A stretch of 64,000 bases of DNA from Luteococcus sp038433135 (GCF_038433135.1 NZ_JBCDMV010000011.1:24356-88355), one strand, 5' to 3'. Counted from the first letter of the stretch, positions 50,219-59,024 are shown. The notes: a model not told the origin generated them from the sequence alone. Program-made: numbers and translations.

Positions 50219-50416
50219 ATGAGCAAGAACCTGGTCAATGGACTCACCGCCGGTGTGATCGCTGCGATCATCGCCTTCTTCACCTGGCAGCAGCTGGCCG
50301 ATGCCTCGACGGGCAGGGCCGCCGCGATGGCCGGCGCCTTCTTCGTCGGCACCACCCTGATCGCCACGCTGGTCTCGTCGATGATCACGAAGCAGATGGA
50401 GACGAAGCAGCACTGA
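50219..50416 (+). CDS. Small two-helix membrane protein
   Basis: A 65-residue protein from ATG 50219 with GAAGGGAC as ribosome binding site. Two hydrophobic segments (about residues 6-25, VNGLTAGVIAAIIAFFTWQQ, and 36-55, AAMAGAFFVGTTLIATLVSS) with a polar loop, ending ITKQMETKQH. No family is recognised. Its last 32 bp overlap the end of the convergent PaaX gene. Confidence 0.6.
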   Translation: MSKNLVNGLTAGVIAAIIAFFTWQQLADASTGRAAAMAGAFFVGTTLIATLVSSMITKQMETKQH

Positions 50417-51212
50417 CCACCCCCTGGGCGACGGCCACCATCGCCGGCGTCCAGGTCTGGTGCACCCCCGCGAGGGCGGACAGCAGATCCGCCATCGGCC
50501 AGTCGGTCGGCAGGAGTTCCGACGGCAGGGCGGGGGTGAGCAACAGACAGAAGTAGGCCGGCCGCATGGCCCCGGCATAACGCAACAGGTCATCTCGCCC
50601 CGGCTCCCTCGGCGCCGCGCCGAGCTTCACCAGCTCGGCCCTGGCAGCGCTCACCCGCACGGCCAGGTCGTCCAGCTCCCAGAGATCGCGCACCAGCTGG
50701 CGAGCGTCAGCGCTCGCAAACTGCAGTTGCGCGGCTAGCAGGGTGGCCCCGGCTGGCGCCGGCGCGAGGTGGGCGGCCAGTTCGTCGACGCCCTGTCTGG
50801 GATGCACCAGCAGGCCGGGGCGCAACAGCCGAAAGCCATGGGCCACCCCGACCCGGCGCGTTTGGTCCCGCCAGACGCGCCGCTTCTCCGGGGCATGGAA
50901 GAACAGGGCGCGAAAGCACCCGTCCCAGTCGTCGTGCTCGCTCGCCAGCCCCACTCCGCGATCGCGCAGCAGGCCGAATTGGTGTGCGGTGGCCCCTGCG
51001 AGGACGTAGTGGGTGTTGCGTCCGAAGCGATGCCCCACCAACACGCCGCGGCGCTGAAGCCGAGCGATCAAACTCCGGGAAGCAGCGGGAGACTTGCCGA
51101 AGACCCCCAGCAGCGCCACCAACCCCGAGCCGGACATGCCCGGGGCCCCCGCGAGCCCGAAGCAGAAGGCCACCAGCCCCGTCTCGTTGTCGAGTTCCCT
51201 GATCGCGCCCAT
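50385..51212 (-). CDS. PaaX-like transcriptional regulator
   Basis: A 275-residue protein. The N-terminal winged helix (GSGLVALLGVFGKSPAASRS to RRGVLVGHRFGRNTHYVLAG, residues ~28-75) resembles PaaX regulators, and the middle RRVWRDQTRR to HGFRLLRPGLLVHPR (about 120-150) fits the PaaX central domain. PaaX represses phenylacetate catabolism through phenylacetyl-CoA; no such pathway is nearby, so the ligand is open. ATG 51212 chosen (MGAIRELDNE). It is divergent from pfk, with repeat-A copy 6 between. It overlaps the end of the small membrane gene (50219) by 32 bp on the opposite strand. Confidence 0.75.
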   Translation of the reverse strand: MGAIRELDNETGLVAFCFGLAGAPGMSGSGLVALLGVFGKSPAASRSLIARLQRRGVLVGHRFGRNTHYVLAGATAHQFGLLRDRGVGLASEHDDWDGCFRALFFHAPEKRRVWRDQTRRVGVAHGFRLLRPGLLVHPRQGVDELAAHLAPAPAGATLLAAQLQFASADARQLVRDLWELDDLAVRVSAARAELVKLGAAPREPGRDDLLRYAGAMRPAYFCLLLTPALPSELLPTDWPMADLLSALAGVHQTWTPAMVAVAQGVVSAASSPSAS

Positions 51213-51247
51213 GGATCCAGCATCCCATTCGCTCTGACCGATACCCG

Positions 51248-51352
51248 ATTCCGAAAACCGACCGCCAGATTCGGGCTGGTCCCGCTCCGCCCACGTGGCA
51301 TCGAAGAAGCCGGCCAATCTGGCGGTCAATTCTCGGAACTGGACAACCGACC
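51248..51352. repeat. Inverted-arm repeat A, copy 6
   Basis: Left arm ATTCCGAAAACCGACCGCC (51248-51266) followed by AGATTC, right arm CAATCTGGCGGTCAATTCTC (51315-51334) ending GGAACT and the flank GGACAACCGACC. The left arm is identical to that of copy 1 over 23 bases. Between the divergent PaaX-like and PFK genes. Confidence 0.8.
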
Positions 51353-51465
51353 CACGCTTCCGGGGTGGCCGTCGGGCGTCCCCAGGGCCCGCTCATGGGT
51401 GAATTTCCGGGCAACTCATTGCCCCGGCCATTCATCCGCCGGTGCGGTGCGGCAAGAATGGAGTG

Positions 51466-53736
51466 GTGAGCACCGATGTGATCAATACCCCCGTCCAGCA
51501 GCCCTCCGAGCCCCCCGTCAAGCTGGGCATCCTGACCTCCGGCGGCGACGCCCAGGGCATGAATGCCGCCGTGCGCGCCGTGGTGCGCACCGCGATCCAA
51601 CTCGGTGCCCAGCCCTATGCCATCTACGAGGGCTACCAGGGCATGATCGACGGCGGCGAGGGCATCAAGCCGTTCGACTGGGATGATGTCGGCTCCATCA
51701 TGCACCGCGGCGGCACCCTGATCGGGACTTTTCGCAGCAAGGAATTCCGGGAGCGCGAGGGCCGGCTGAAGGCCGCCGCCAACCTGATCGGCCACGGCAT
51801 CGACCACCTCGTCGTGATCGGTGGCGACGGGTCGCTCAGCGGTCTGGATCTCTTCCGGCAGGAGTGGTCCAGCCTGCTCGACGAACTGGCCACCGACGGA
51901 CGGATCACCCGCGAGCAGGCCGATGCCCACCCGACGCTGATGATCGCCGGTCTGGTCGGCTCGATCGACAATGACCTGGTGGGGACCGACATGACGATCG
52001 GCGCGGACACGGCCCTGCACCGGATCGTCGACGCGATCGACGACCTGGCCAGCACCGCGGCCAGCCACCAGCGCTCCTTCGTGGTGGAGGTAATGGGCCG
52101 GCACTGCGGCTACCTGGCGCTGATGGCCTCGGTGGCGGGCGGCTGTGACTACTGCCTGATCCCGGAGAATCCCCCGGCCGAGGGCTGGGAGGATCGGATG
52201 TGCGCGGAGTTGAAGCGTGGCCGCGACGCCGGCCGGCGGGACTCGATCGTGATCGTGGCGGAGGGTGCCCAGGATGGCGACGGCAACCCGATCACCAGTG
52301 AATACGTCCGCCAGACGCTGGAGGAGCGGCTGGGCGAGGATGCCCGGGTGACCATCCTGGGGCATGTGCAGCGCGGCGGCACCCCGAGCGCCTATGACCG
52401 CTGGGCCTCCACCTGGCTGGGCCACGAGGCTGCCAAGGCGGTGTTGGCCGCCACTCCCGACAGCCCCGGCCTGGTGATGGCGCTGCGCGGCAACCGGGTG
52501 GTGGGGGTTGACCTGATGGAGGCCGTGAAGCAGACCCGTCGCGTGCCGGAACTCATCGAAGGCAAGGACTTCGATGCGGCGATGAAGCTGCGCGGCGGCT
52601 CCTTCACCGAGATGCGGCAGATCTTCCACGAGCTGGCCGAACCCAGCCGGGTGAATCCAGAATCCAGTGCCAAGCGGATCGCGATCGTGCACGCCGGTGG
52701 CCTGGCGCCGGGCATGAACACCGCCGCCCGGGCCGCGGTGCGGTTGGGGATCAGCCGCGGCCACACCATGCTGGGCGTGCGCAATGGCTTCGTCGGGATG
52801 CGCGACGGCCAGATCGAACAGCTGACCTGGGACGACGTCGAGGGCTGGACCGGCGAGGGCGGCGCGGAGCTGGGCACCCGCCGCACCATCCCCCCACTGG
52901 AGCACCTGTACGGCATCAGCCGGTCGCTCGAGGACAATGACGTCGACGCCCTGCTGGTGATCGGCGGCTGGAATGCCTACCAGGCGGCGCACATGCTGCA
53001 CACCGAGAAGGACCGCTACCCGGCCTTCAACATCCCGATCGTCTGCGTGCCGGCCACCATCGACAACAATGTCCCGGGCTCGGAGCTGGCGATCGGCGCC
53101 GACACCGCGCTGAACGTCATCGTCGAGGCGATCGACCGGATCAAGCTGTCCGGATCGGCCACCAAGCGGGCCTTCGTGGTGGAGACGATGGGCCGTTACT
53201 GCGGTTACCTGGCCTTGATGAGCGGTATCTCCGGTGGTGCGGAGCGGGTCTATCTGCACGAGACCGGGATCAGCCTGGGAGACCTGTACCACGACATGGA
53301 GTGGCTGCGGGATTCCTTCGAGGGTGGGCGGCGACTCTTCCTGGCCATCCGCAATGAGCGCGCCAGCGAGCACTACGACACGGAATTCCTGGCCAACTTG
53401 CTGGAGGAGGAGGGCAAGGACACCTTCGACGTGCGGCACTCGATCCTGGGCCACATCCAGCAGGGCGGGGCCCCGACTCCCTTCGACCGGCTGCTGGCCA
53501 CCCGACTGGTCTCCAATGCCTTGAACCTGTTGGACGAGGGTTGGGCCACGAAGCGTTGCGAGTCCTGGTACATCGGGCTGCAGGAGGGTGCGGTGGCCAA
53601 GCAGCCACTGGCGCACATGATGGAGCACGTGGATCCGACCTTCCGTCGCCCGCTGGAGCAGTGGTGGATGGAGCTGCGGGAGGTCTTCGCCGACGTCGCC
53701 TATGAGCCGTCGACCCCGATGCACACCTCCCTCTGA
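51466..53736 (+). CDS. 6-phosphofructokinase, duplicated (eukaryote-type) form
   Basis: A 756-residue protein made of two homologous PFK halves. N-half (1-385): KLGILTSGGDAQGMNAAVRA, IGGDGSLSG, VGSIDNDLVGTDMTIGADTA with the catalytic Asp, EVMGRHCGYLAL and HVQRGGTPSAYDR. C-half (400-750): IAIVHAGGLAPGMNTAARAA, then IGGWNAYQA in place of GGDGS (the Asp that binds Mg-ATP is lost), VPATIDNNVPGSELAIGADT, ETMGRYCGYLAL and HIQQGGAPTPFDR. This order, with N-half catalytic and C-half degenerate, matches eukaryotic PFKs rather than typical ~320-residue bacterial ones. It phosphorylates fructose-6-phosphate to fructose-1,6-bisphosphate. GTG 51466 is chosen; upstream GTG/ATG are alternatives. Terminator follows. 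Confidence 0.92.
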   Translation: MSTDVINTPVQQPSEPPVKLGILTSGGDAQGMNAAVRAVVRTAIQLGAQPYAIYEGYQGMIDGGEGIKPFDWDDVGSIMHRGGTLIGTFRSKEFREREGRLKAAANLIGHGIDHLVVIGGDGSLSGLDLFRQEWSSLLDELATDGRITREQADAHPTLMIAGLVGSIDNDLVGTDMTIGADTALHRIVDAIDDLASTAASHQRSFVVEVMGRHCGYLALMASVAGGCDYCLIPENPPAEGWEDRMCAELKRGRDAGRRDSIVIVAEGAQDGDGNPITSEYVRQTLEERLGEDARVTILGHVQRGGTPSAYDRWASTWLGHEAAKAVLAATPDSPGLVMALRGNRVVGVDLMEAVKQTRRVPELIEGKDFDAAMKLRGGSFTEMRQIFHELAEPSRVNPESSAKRIAIVHAGGLAPGMNTAARAAVRLGISRGHTMLGVRNGFVGMRDGQIEQLTWDDVEGWTGEGGAELGTRRTIPPLEHLYGISRSLEDNDVDALLVIGGWNAYQAAHMLHTEKDRYPAFNIPIVCVPATIDNNVPGSELAIGADTALNVIVEAIDRIKLSGSATKRAFVVETMGRYCGYLALMSGISGGAERVYLHETGISLGDLYHDMEWLRDSFEGGRRLFLAIRNERASEHYDTEFLANLLEEEGKDTFDVRHSILGHIQQGGAPTPFDRLLATRLVSNALNLLDEGWATKRCESWYIGLQEGAVAKQPLAHMMEHVDPTFRRPLEQWWMELREVFADVAYEPSTPMHTSL

Positions 53737-53750
53737 CCAACTGGACGACG

Positions 53751-53786
53751 ACGGCCGGGCCGCTCAGCACTGAGCGGCCCGGCCGT
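53751..53786 (+). terminator. Rho-independent terminator of PFK gene
   Basis: ACGGCCGGGCCGCTCA (53751-53766) and TGAGCGGCCCGGCCGT (53771-53786) are perfect complements around GCAC, followed by TCGCTT. Confidence 0.85.
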
Positions 53787-53921
53787 TCGCTTGCCTCGTA
53801 TGGCGTTGTCTTGGAGATCTTCGAGACTCCCGCAGACTCCCCGATCGAGCCCCCGGCTTTGTGGGATTCCCACGCCCAGGGCCAAGCAGCGCTGTGAATC
53901 TGACCAGCCGAGTGCAGAAAC

Positions 53922-53952
53922 CTTACGGTAGCGTAGGTTACGCACCCGTAAG
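53922..53952 (+). promoter_or_regulatory. Palindromic operator upstream of nitronate monooxygenase
   Basis: CTTACGGTAGCGTA (53922-53935) and TTACGCACCCGTAAG (53938-53952) are inverted with two mismatches. TACG-rich palindromes of this kind are common TetR-family operators in actinobacteria, e.g. in fatty-acid regulation. It lies 29 bp before the NMO start. Confidence 0.5.
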
Positions 53953-53981
53953 TTCCGGACGCGTACCCCAGAGGAGTCCCG

Positions 53982-55397
53982 ATGAGTGACCGCCCCCTTC
54001 CCACCGTCATCCAGGGCGGCATGGGCATCGCCGTCTCGTCCTGGCAGCTGGCCCGCGAGGTCAGCCTGGCCGGCGAGCTGGGTGTCGTCTCCGGCACGGC
54101 GCTGGATGCCGTCCTGGCCCGCACGCTGCAGGACGGGGATCCGGGCGGGCACTACCGTCGCGCGCTGGAACACTTCCCCAACCAAGAGGTCGCGCAGCGG
54201 ATCTTGGAGAAGTTCTACAAGCCGGAAGGCCGCCAAGGCGCGCCCTACCGCCCGCACGACACGATCACGGTCAACCCGAAGCAGAGCGTCATCGACCTGT
54301 GCGTGGCCGCCAACTTCTGTGAGACCTGGCTGGCCAAGGAGGGCCACGACGGCCTGGTGGGGATCAACTTCCTGGAGAAGGTGCAGATGGCCACCCCGAC
54401 CGCCGCGCTGGGTGCGGTGCTGGCCGGCGTCGACTACGTGCTGATGGGCGCCGGCATCCCGCGCGAGATCCCGCAGCTGCTGCGTGATCTGTCCGCCGGA
54501 CGGCCCGGCGGTGTGCACGTCGACGTCGACGGCGGCGAGGCGGTCTGGGACGAGGTGGACCCGACGTCGGTGCTGGGCGGCCCGATGGAGCCGCTGCCCA
54601 CCCCGCGTTTCCTGGCGATCATCTCCGTGCACTCGCTGGCCAACTTCCTCAACCGCGACGAGAAGATCAAGCCCTTCGGCTTCGTCGTCGAGGGCCCGGT
54701 GGCCGGCGGCCACTCCGCTCCCCCGCGCGGCAGGATGAACCTGGATGACCAGGGCGACCCGATCTACGGCGAGAAGGACATCGCGGACCTGGTGAAGATG
54801 GCCGCCGTCGGCTCACCCTTCTGGATGGCCGGCGCCTATTCCGAGCCGGAGCGCGTGCAGGAGGCCCTGGATGCCGGCGCCGTCGGCGTGCAGTGCGGCA
54901 CGGTCTTCGCCCTGGCCAAGGAGTCGGGCATGCGCGACGACCTGCGCGACCAGATGCTCAGTGACCTCTCGCGCGACGAGCTGGACGTGCGCAATGACCC
55001 GCGCGCCTCCCCCACCGGCTTCCCCTTCAAGATCGCCCAGGTCTCCGGCACCCTGTCCGACGTCGAGGTCTACCAGGCCCGGCCGCGGCTGTGCGACCTG
55101 TCCTACCTGCGCGAGCCCTATCAGCGGGAGAACGGTTCGATCGGCTACCGCTGCGCCTCCGAACCGATCGACGCCTACCTGAAGAAGGGCGGCAGGATCG
55201 AGGACACCGAGGGCCGCAAGTGCCTGTGCAACTGCCTGATGGCCAACATCGGCCTGGGCCAGCAGCGAAAGGACGGCTACCACGAGGCGCCCGGCATCAC
55301 CCTCGGCCAGGACGTCACGGGCGCCAAGCGGCTGCTGGACCAGCACCCCGAGGGCTGGGGCGCGAAGCAGGCCGTCGACTTCCTGCTGGGCCGCTGA
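53982..55397 (+). CDS. Nitronate monooxygenase (2-nitropropane dioxygenase type)
   Basis: A 471-residue FMN protein of the NMO family, which oxidises alkyl nitronates and, for some members, acts as an enoyl reductase-like enzyme. N-terminal TVIQGGMGIAVSSWQLAREV is the substrate and flavin loop; VVEGPVAGGHSAPPRGRM near 228 contains the conserved His and Gly loop; GAVGVQCGTVFALAKESGM near 300-318 binds phosphate of FMN. It is longer than the usual ~330-370, with an extra ~90-residue C-terminal part containing a Cys cluster (CLCNCL), so a metal or disulfide is possible. ATG 53982 with GAGGAG upstream. It is preceded by a palindromic operator and followed by a terminator. Confidence 0.85.
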   Translation: MSDRPLPTVIQGGMGIAVSSWQLAREVSLAGELGVVSGTALDAVLARTLQDGDPGGHYRRALEHFPNQEVAQRILEKFYKPEGRQGAPYRPHDTITVNPKQSVIDLCVAANFCETWLAKEGHDGLVGINFLEKVQMATPTAALGAVLAGVDYVLMGAGIPREIPQLLRDLSAGRPGGVHVDVDGGEAVWDEVDPTSVLGGPMEPLPTPRFLAIISVHSLANFLNRDEKIKPFGFVVEGPVAGGHSAPPRGRMNLDDQGDPIYGEKDIADLVKMAAVGSPFWMAGAYSEPERVQEALDAGAVGVQCGTVFALAKESGMRDDLRDQMLSDLSRDELDVRNDPRASPTGFPFKIAQVSGTLSDVEVYQARPRLCDLSYLREPYQRENGSIGYRCASEPIDAYLKKGGRIEDTEGRKCLCNCLMANIGLGQQRKDGYHEAPGITLGQDVTGAKRLLDQHPEGWGAKQAVDFLLGR

Positions 55398-55413
55398 CCC
55401 ACTGATGGCACAA

Positions 55414-55451
55414 TCTGACGCTGTCTACCGATTGGGGTAGACGGCGCCAGA
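55414..55451 (+). terminator. Terminator hairpin after nitronate monooxygenase
   Basis: TCTGACGCTGTCTACC (55414-55429) pairs with GGTAGACGGCGCCAGA (55436-55451) through a 16-bp stem with one mismatch and one wobble, followed by CTCTTTC. Confidence 0.7.
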
Positions 55452-55467
55452 CTCTTTCAGACGGTGA

Positions 55468-56178
55468 TCACCACGGCTGTTGGGGGTGTCCATTCCAGGG
55501 CGGTACCGAGCCTGACGCTGGCCGATCCATTCGCCCACCCGTCCAGCGGAAGGACAGCCAGGTGAACAGGGCCCACCCCAGGGCCAGCAGCACCAGACTC
55601 AGCCCAAAGGGCACGTGCAGCTGCGAGCCCACGACGACCTGCAACAGGAAGAGCAGGACGATCATCAGCGGCACGGAGAGCACCTGCATCAGATAGTGGC
55701 GACGAGGTCGCTCCACCTCCCGGGTGGTCAGGTAGAGCGCCCGGGCGGTCAGCAGCGAGCTGATCACCAGCCACAGCGCGGCTGCCTGGATACCCATCAC
55801 CAGACCGGCGAAGATCCAGCCCAAACCGAGCGCCGCACCGCACGCGGCAACCACCACCAACAGGATCAGGGCCCGCCATGGCGCCAACGGGTTGGAGACT
55901 CGTCGAGCCGGAAGCAGGTACATGTTCAGCAGCACGATGCCCAGCGCCAGCAGCCCACCCAGACCGGCGCCCAGCCACAACCGCTGCCGCGCGGCACGCA
56001 GCGTCCCCGGGGTGCAGGTTCCCTGGGTGATGCAGCTGGGACTGCTGCCCCACCAGCCGTCCTGGTAGTCGCCGCCGGTGCGCGCCAGCCAGGCCAGGAT
56101 TCCCAGCATGACCAGCCACAAGACCACCCTCAGCGCGCGCGGGACGATGCCCGCTCGCTCGCCCGACGTCCATTTCAC
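55468..56178 (-). CDS. Polytopic membrane protein, unknown
   Basis: A 236-residue protein with about six predicted membrane segments and short loops, including an extracytoplasmic Cys-containing loop (SPSCITQGTCTPG near 48-60). No family is recognised. The start is GTG 56178, preceded at six bases by GAGAAT (a NANNNT -10), so it may be leaderless. The N-terminus is MKWTSGERAG (GTG read as Met). Upstream on the other side is the TreZ remnant and repeat-A copy 7. Confidence 0.6.
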   Translation of the reverse strand: MKWTSGERAGIVPRALRVVLWLVMLGILAWLARTGGDYQDGWWGSSPSCITQGTCTPGTLRAARQRLWLGAGLGGLLALGIVLLNMYLLPARRVSNPLAPWRALILLVVVAACGAALGLGWIFAGLVMGIQAAALWLVISSLLTARALYLTTREVERPRRHYLMQVLSVPLMIVLLFLLQVVVGSQLHVPFGLSLVLLALGWALFTWLSFRWTGGRMDRPASGSVPPWNGHPQQPW

Positions 56179-56221
56179 CCGGTGATTCTCTCAGCCGCAC
56201 GGGTCCCCGCGCGGCAGCGTT

Positions 56222-56309
56222 CAGGATCGACCTGGTGGAACTCATGCCGGTCAACGCCTTCAACGGCGAGCATGGCTGGGGCTACGACGGCGTCGGCTGG
56301 ATTGCAGCA
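56222..56309 (+). pseudogene. Fragment of a maltooligosyltrehalose trehalohydrolase (TreZ/GH13)
   Basis: A short in-frame stretch (about 29 codons) reads VELMPVNAFNGEHGWGYDGV followed by GW. This is the conserved GH13 motif of TreZ and related branching enzymes, close to the first catalytic-barrel motif. No start, no other domain and no stop-free continuation exist around it, so it is the last trace of a deleted gene. The AT-rich sequence that follows (from 56310) is unlike the rest of the window. Confidence 0.7.
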
Positions 56310-56387
56310 TATCTACCAATATTGAGCGTTTACTAGATTGTGGCAGATATTGCGATCGAGACTCGACGACCATCGGGACGCCCGACC

Positions 56388-56480
56388 ACTTCCGAAAAAC
56401 GACCTCCGGATTCGATCCTGGAAGCACCACACAGGCGGGGGCGCATGATCCAGGCCGAATCTGGAGGCCGAATTTCGGAA
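56388..56480. repeat. Inverted-arm repeat A, copy 7
   Basis: Left arm ACTTCCGAAAAACGACCTCC (56388-56407) preceded by the flank GGGACGCCCGACC, right arm GAATCTGGAGGCCGAATTTC (56457-56476) ending GGAA. The T variant of the left arm (GACCTCC) is matched by GGAGGCC on the right. Between the polytopic membrane gene and the ABC ATPase stop. Confidence 0.8.
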
Positions 56481-56527
56481 CCACCGCGGGCCGCACTCGT
56501 GAGACGGCTGCCGCTCGGAAGCCTGCC

Positions 56528-57652
56528 TCAGAGGTAGGCGAGGTTGATCTCGCTCTCGGGGTGGAAGAAGGTGGCCTCCCCCGGCCGCGGCCGGGCGTGC
56601 ACCACGGCGCCCTGCTCCACCTCGAAGCGCTTGTCAGCGTGGATTGCCACCCGGCCACCACGAATCGTGGCGGTGCTGTCGGGCGTCTGGAGCGGCTCGC
56701 AGTAGAGGTAGATCTCCGAGCCGAGGTGCTCCACCAGGGCCACCTTCATCGGCACGCTGGCCCGTTCGTCCACGCCCTCGGCCACCAGCTCCCAGGCCTC
56801 GGGACGAACCCCGGCGATCACGCTGCCGGGAACCTTGGCGGCCTGCTCCCGGGTCAGCCCCAGATCCATCCGGCGCCCCTCCCCCATCGCGGCCCGACCA
56901 TCCTGGACGGTGACACTCTCGATCAGGGTGATGCCGGGCGAGCCGATGAAGCTGGCGACGAAGGTGTTGCCCGGGTGCTCGTACAGGTGGGTGGGTGAAT
57001 CCACCTGCTGCAGCACACCGTCCTTGAGCACGCAGACGCGGTCACCCATGGTCATCGCCTCGGTCTGGTCGTGCGTTACGTAGACCGTGGTCACGCCCAG
57101 CTGACGCTGCAGCGCCGCGATCTGGGCGCGCGTCGAGACGCGCAGCTTGGCATCCAGGTTGCTCAGCGGCTCGTCCATGCAGAAGACCTTGGGATCACGC
57201 ACGATGGCGCGGCCCATGGCCACCCGCTGGCGCTGGCCACCGGACATCCGGCCGGGCTTCACGTCCAACAGCGGCTCCAGCTCCAGCACCTTGGCGGCCT
57301 GCTCCACCTTCTGGGTGATCTCGGCCTTGGGCAGCTTGGCATTCTCCAGGGCGAAGGCCATGTTCTGCCGGGCGGTCATGTTGGGGTACAGCGCGTAGGA
57401 CTGGAAGACCATGGCCACGTCGCGGTCCCGAGCCCGCTTCTCGCTGACGTCGACGCCGTCGATGAGCACGCTGCCCTCGTCGATCGGCTCCAGCCCGGCC
57501 AGCATCCGCAGGGTGGTGGACTTGCCGCAGCCCGACGGGCCGACCAGGACAAGGAATTCGCCGTCCTCGACGGACAGGTTCACCCGGTTGACGGCCGGGG
57601 CCTGGGCGGGGTCATAGATGCGCGAGGCCTGACGGAACTCGACGGTGGCCAT
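56528..57652 (-). CDS. Sugar ABC transporter ATP-binding protein (UgpC/MsmK family)
   Basis: A 374-residue ATPase. Walker A LVGPSGCGKSTTLRML near 38-53, Q-loop MVFQSYALYPNMTA near 80-93, signature MSGGQRQRVAMGRAIV near 134, Walker B KVFCMDEPLSNLDAK near 153-167, switch His in YVTHDQTEAMTMGD near 187-200. The C-terminal third is the TOBE domain typical of MsmK/UgpC. It energises one or more CUT1 sugar importers. ATG 57652 has AAGGAAGA upstream. It is the last gene of the operon that begins with the permease at 60990. Confidence 0.9.
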   Translation of the reverse strand: MATVEFRQASRIYDPAQAPAVNRVNLSVEDGEFLVLVGPSGCGKSTTLRMLAGLEPIDEGSVLIDGVDVSEKRARDRDVAMVFQSYALYPNMTARQNMAFALENAKLPKAEITQKVEQAAKVLELEPLLDVKPGRMSGGQRQRVAMGRAIVRDPKVFCMDEPLSNLDAKLRVSTRAQIAALQRQLGVTTVYVTHDQTEAMTMGDRVCVLKDGVLQQVDSPTHLYEHPGNTFVASFIGSPGITLIESVTVQDGRAAMGEGRRMDLGLTREQAAKVPGSVIAGVRPEAWELVAEGVDERASVPMKVALVEHLGSEIYLYCEPLQTPDSTATIRGGRVAIHADKRFEVEQGAVVHARPRPGEATFFHPESEINLAYL

Positions 57653-57698
57653 GGTCTTCCTTCTTCTGGGTGGATATTTCGACGACGAGGAAGCGAAC

Positions 57699-59024
57699 TC
57701 AGAGCTTCGGCTTGATGTCGCGGTCGATGATCTTCTGGGTTTCGGTCTGCAGCTCACCGAAGACCTTGGCGGCGTCCTGCTTGCCGACGCAGATCCGGTC
57801 CAGCGCACCACCGATCCGGGCACCTCCGCCGCTGACGAAGACGCGGGCGTAGTCCTGCGACTTGGTGTTCTCGTGCAGCTGCTTGATGGCGGTCTCGGCG
57901 TTGGGGTTCTTCGCCAGGTAGGCCTTCTCCGTGGGGTCGTCGAGGGCGTCCTTGCGCACCGGCATGTAACCGGTCTTCTGGGTGAACTCGATGGTGTTCT
58001 TGGTGCTGGTCAGGAAGTCGATGAACTTGACCGCCCACAACTTGCGCTCGTCGCTGATCCCATTGGGCACGGCCAGGCCGGCGCCGCCGGTGGCACAGCC
58101 GGGATTGGGGCCGGGCAGGAAGGTGGTGATGAAGGGGACCTTGGCTGCCGTGGTGAGGCCGCCGAGCGATCCGGTGGACTGCAGCAGGCCGGCGGCGCCG
58201 CCGATGCCGAAGGTGTTGGAGGCATCCTTGGCGATGGCGATGTGCCCCTTGGCCACCTGGTCGGCCAGGAACTTCACGGCCTCGATCGACTTCTCGTCGG
58301 TGAACGTGGCCTCCCATTCCCGGGAGTAGGCGCCGCCGAAGGTCCACATCATGCCCTGGAAGTACCAGTCCAGGTAGTCCGAGCCGTCCGGCACGATCAG
58401 GGCCGGCTTGCCGCCCTTGGCCTTGACCAGCTTGGGAGCCCACTCGTCGAATTCCTGCCAGGTCTCGGGGCCACGGTCGGTCGGCAGGCCCGCCTCCTTC
58501 AGCGCGTCGGTGTCGAAGTACATCAGGCAGGTGGAGCGGGAGTAGGGCATGCCGTAGTGCTTGCCACCGAAGGCGTAGTCCTCGCGCAGGGTGTCGACGT
58601 AGGTGTCGGGCTTGACTCCCGCCTCCTTCCAGATGTCGTCCAACGGGGTGGTGGCTTTGTTGAGCGCGAAGTTGAACCAGGTGACATCAGAGGCCACCAG
58701 CACATCGGGCAGGGCGCCGCCGGCCAGCGCGGCGTTGAACTTCTGGCCCAGTTCCTCGTAGTTGGCACCGCCATCCACCAGGTTCACCTTGTGCTCGGGG
58801 TTCTGCTTGTTCCACTCACCGATCAGCTTGGTCTCCAGTTCCTTGGAACCGCCGGGGTGGTTGGACCAGAACTGGATGGTGCCGTCGCTGGTCTGGCCGC
58901 CACCCGCGCTGGCGGAGTCGTCGCTGGAACCACCGGTACCGGCGCAACCCGCCAGGGCGGTGGCGGCAATGCCGGCACCGGCCAGGCCCAGCACGCCGCG
59001 GCGTGAGATCTTGTGCTCGTTCAT
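57699..59024 (-). CDS. Extracellular sugar-binding lipoprotein (CUT1, UgpB-like)
   Basis: A 441-residue substrate-binding lipoprotein. The N-terminus has a twin-arginine-like ISRRGVLGLAGAG and the lipobox ATALAGCAG (Cys near 27), then a flexible Ser/Gly linker. The mature domain shows TIQFWSNHPGGSKELETKLI, PYSRSTCLMYFDTDALKEAG and the C-terminal GARIGGALDRICVGK of family 1 solute-binding proteins. The Ugp/glycerophosphodiester and oligosaccharide groups are the closest. Start ATG 59024; a weak ribosome binding site. It belongs to the same operon as the two permeases and the ATPase. Confidence 0.9.
   Translation of the reverse strand: MNEHKISRRGVLGLAGAGIAATALAGCAGTGGSSDDSASAGGGQTSDGTIQFWSNHPGGSKELETKLIGEWNKQNPEHKVNLVDGGANYEELGQKFNAALAGGALPDVLVASDVTWFNFALNKATTPLDDIWKEAGVKPDTYVDTLREDYAFGGKHYGMPYSRSTCLMYFDTDALKEAGLPTDRGPETWQEFDEWAPKLVKAKGGKPALIVPDGSDYLDWYFQGMMWTFGGAYSREWEATFTDEKSIEAVKFLADQVAKGHIAIAKDASNTFGIGGAAGLLQSTGSLGGLTTAAKVPFITTFLPGPNPGCATGGAGLAVPNGISDERKLWAVKFIDFLTSTKNTIEFTQKTGYMPVRKDALDDPTEKAYLAKNPNAETAIKQLHENTKSQDYARVFVSGGGARIGGALDRICVGKQDAAKVFGELQTETQKIIDRDIKPKL

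Noticed and set aside
50707..53724. 1005-codon ORF antisense to the phosphofructokinase gene
   Set aside because: Same reason; the PFK on the other strand has every catalytic motif.
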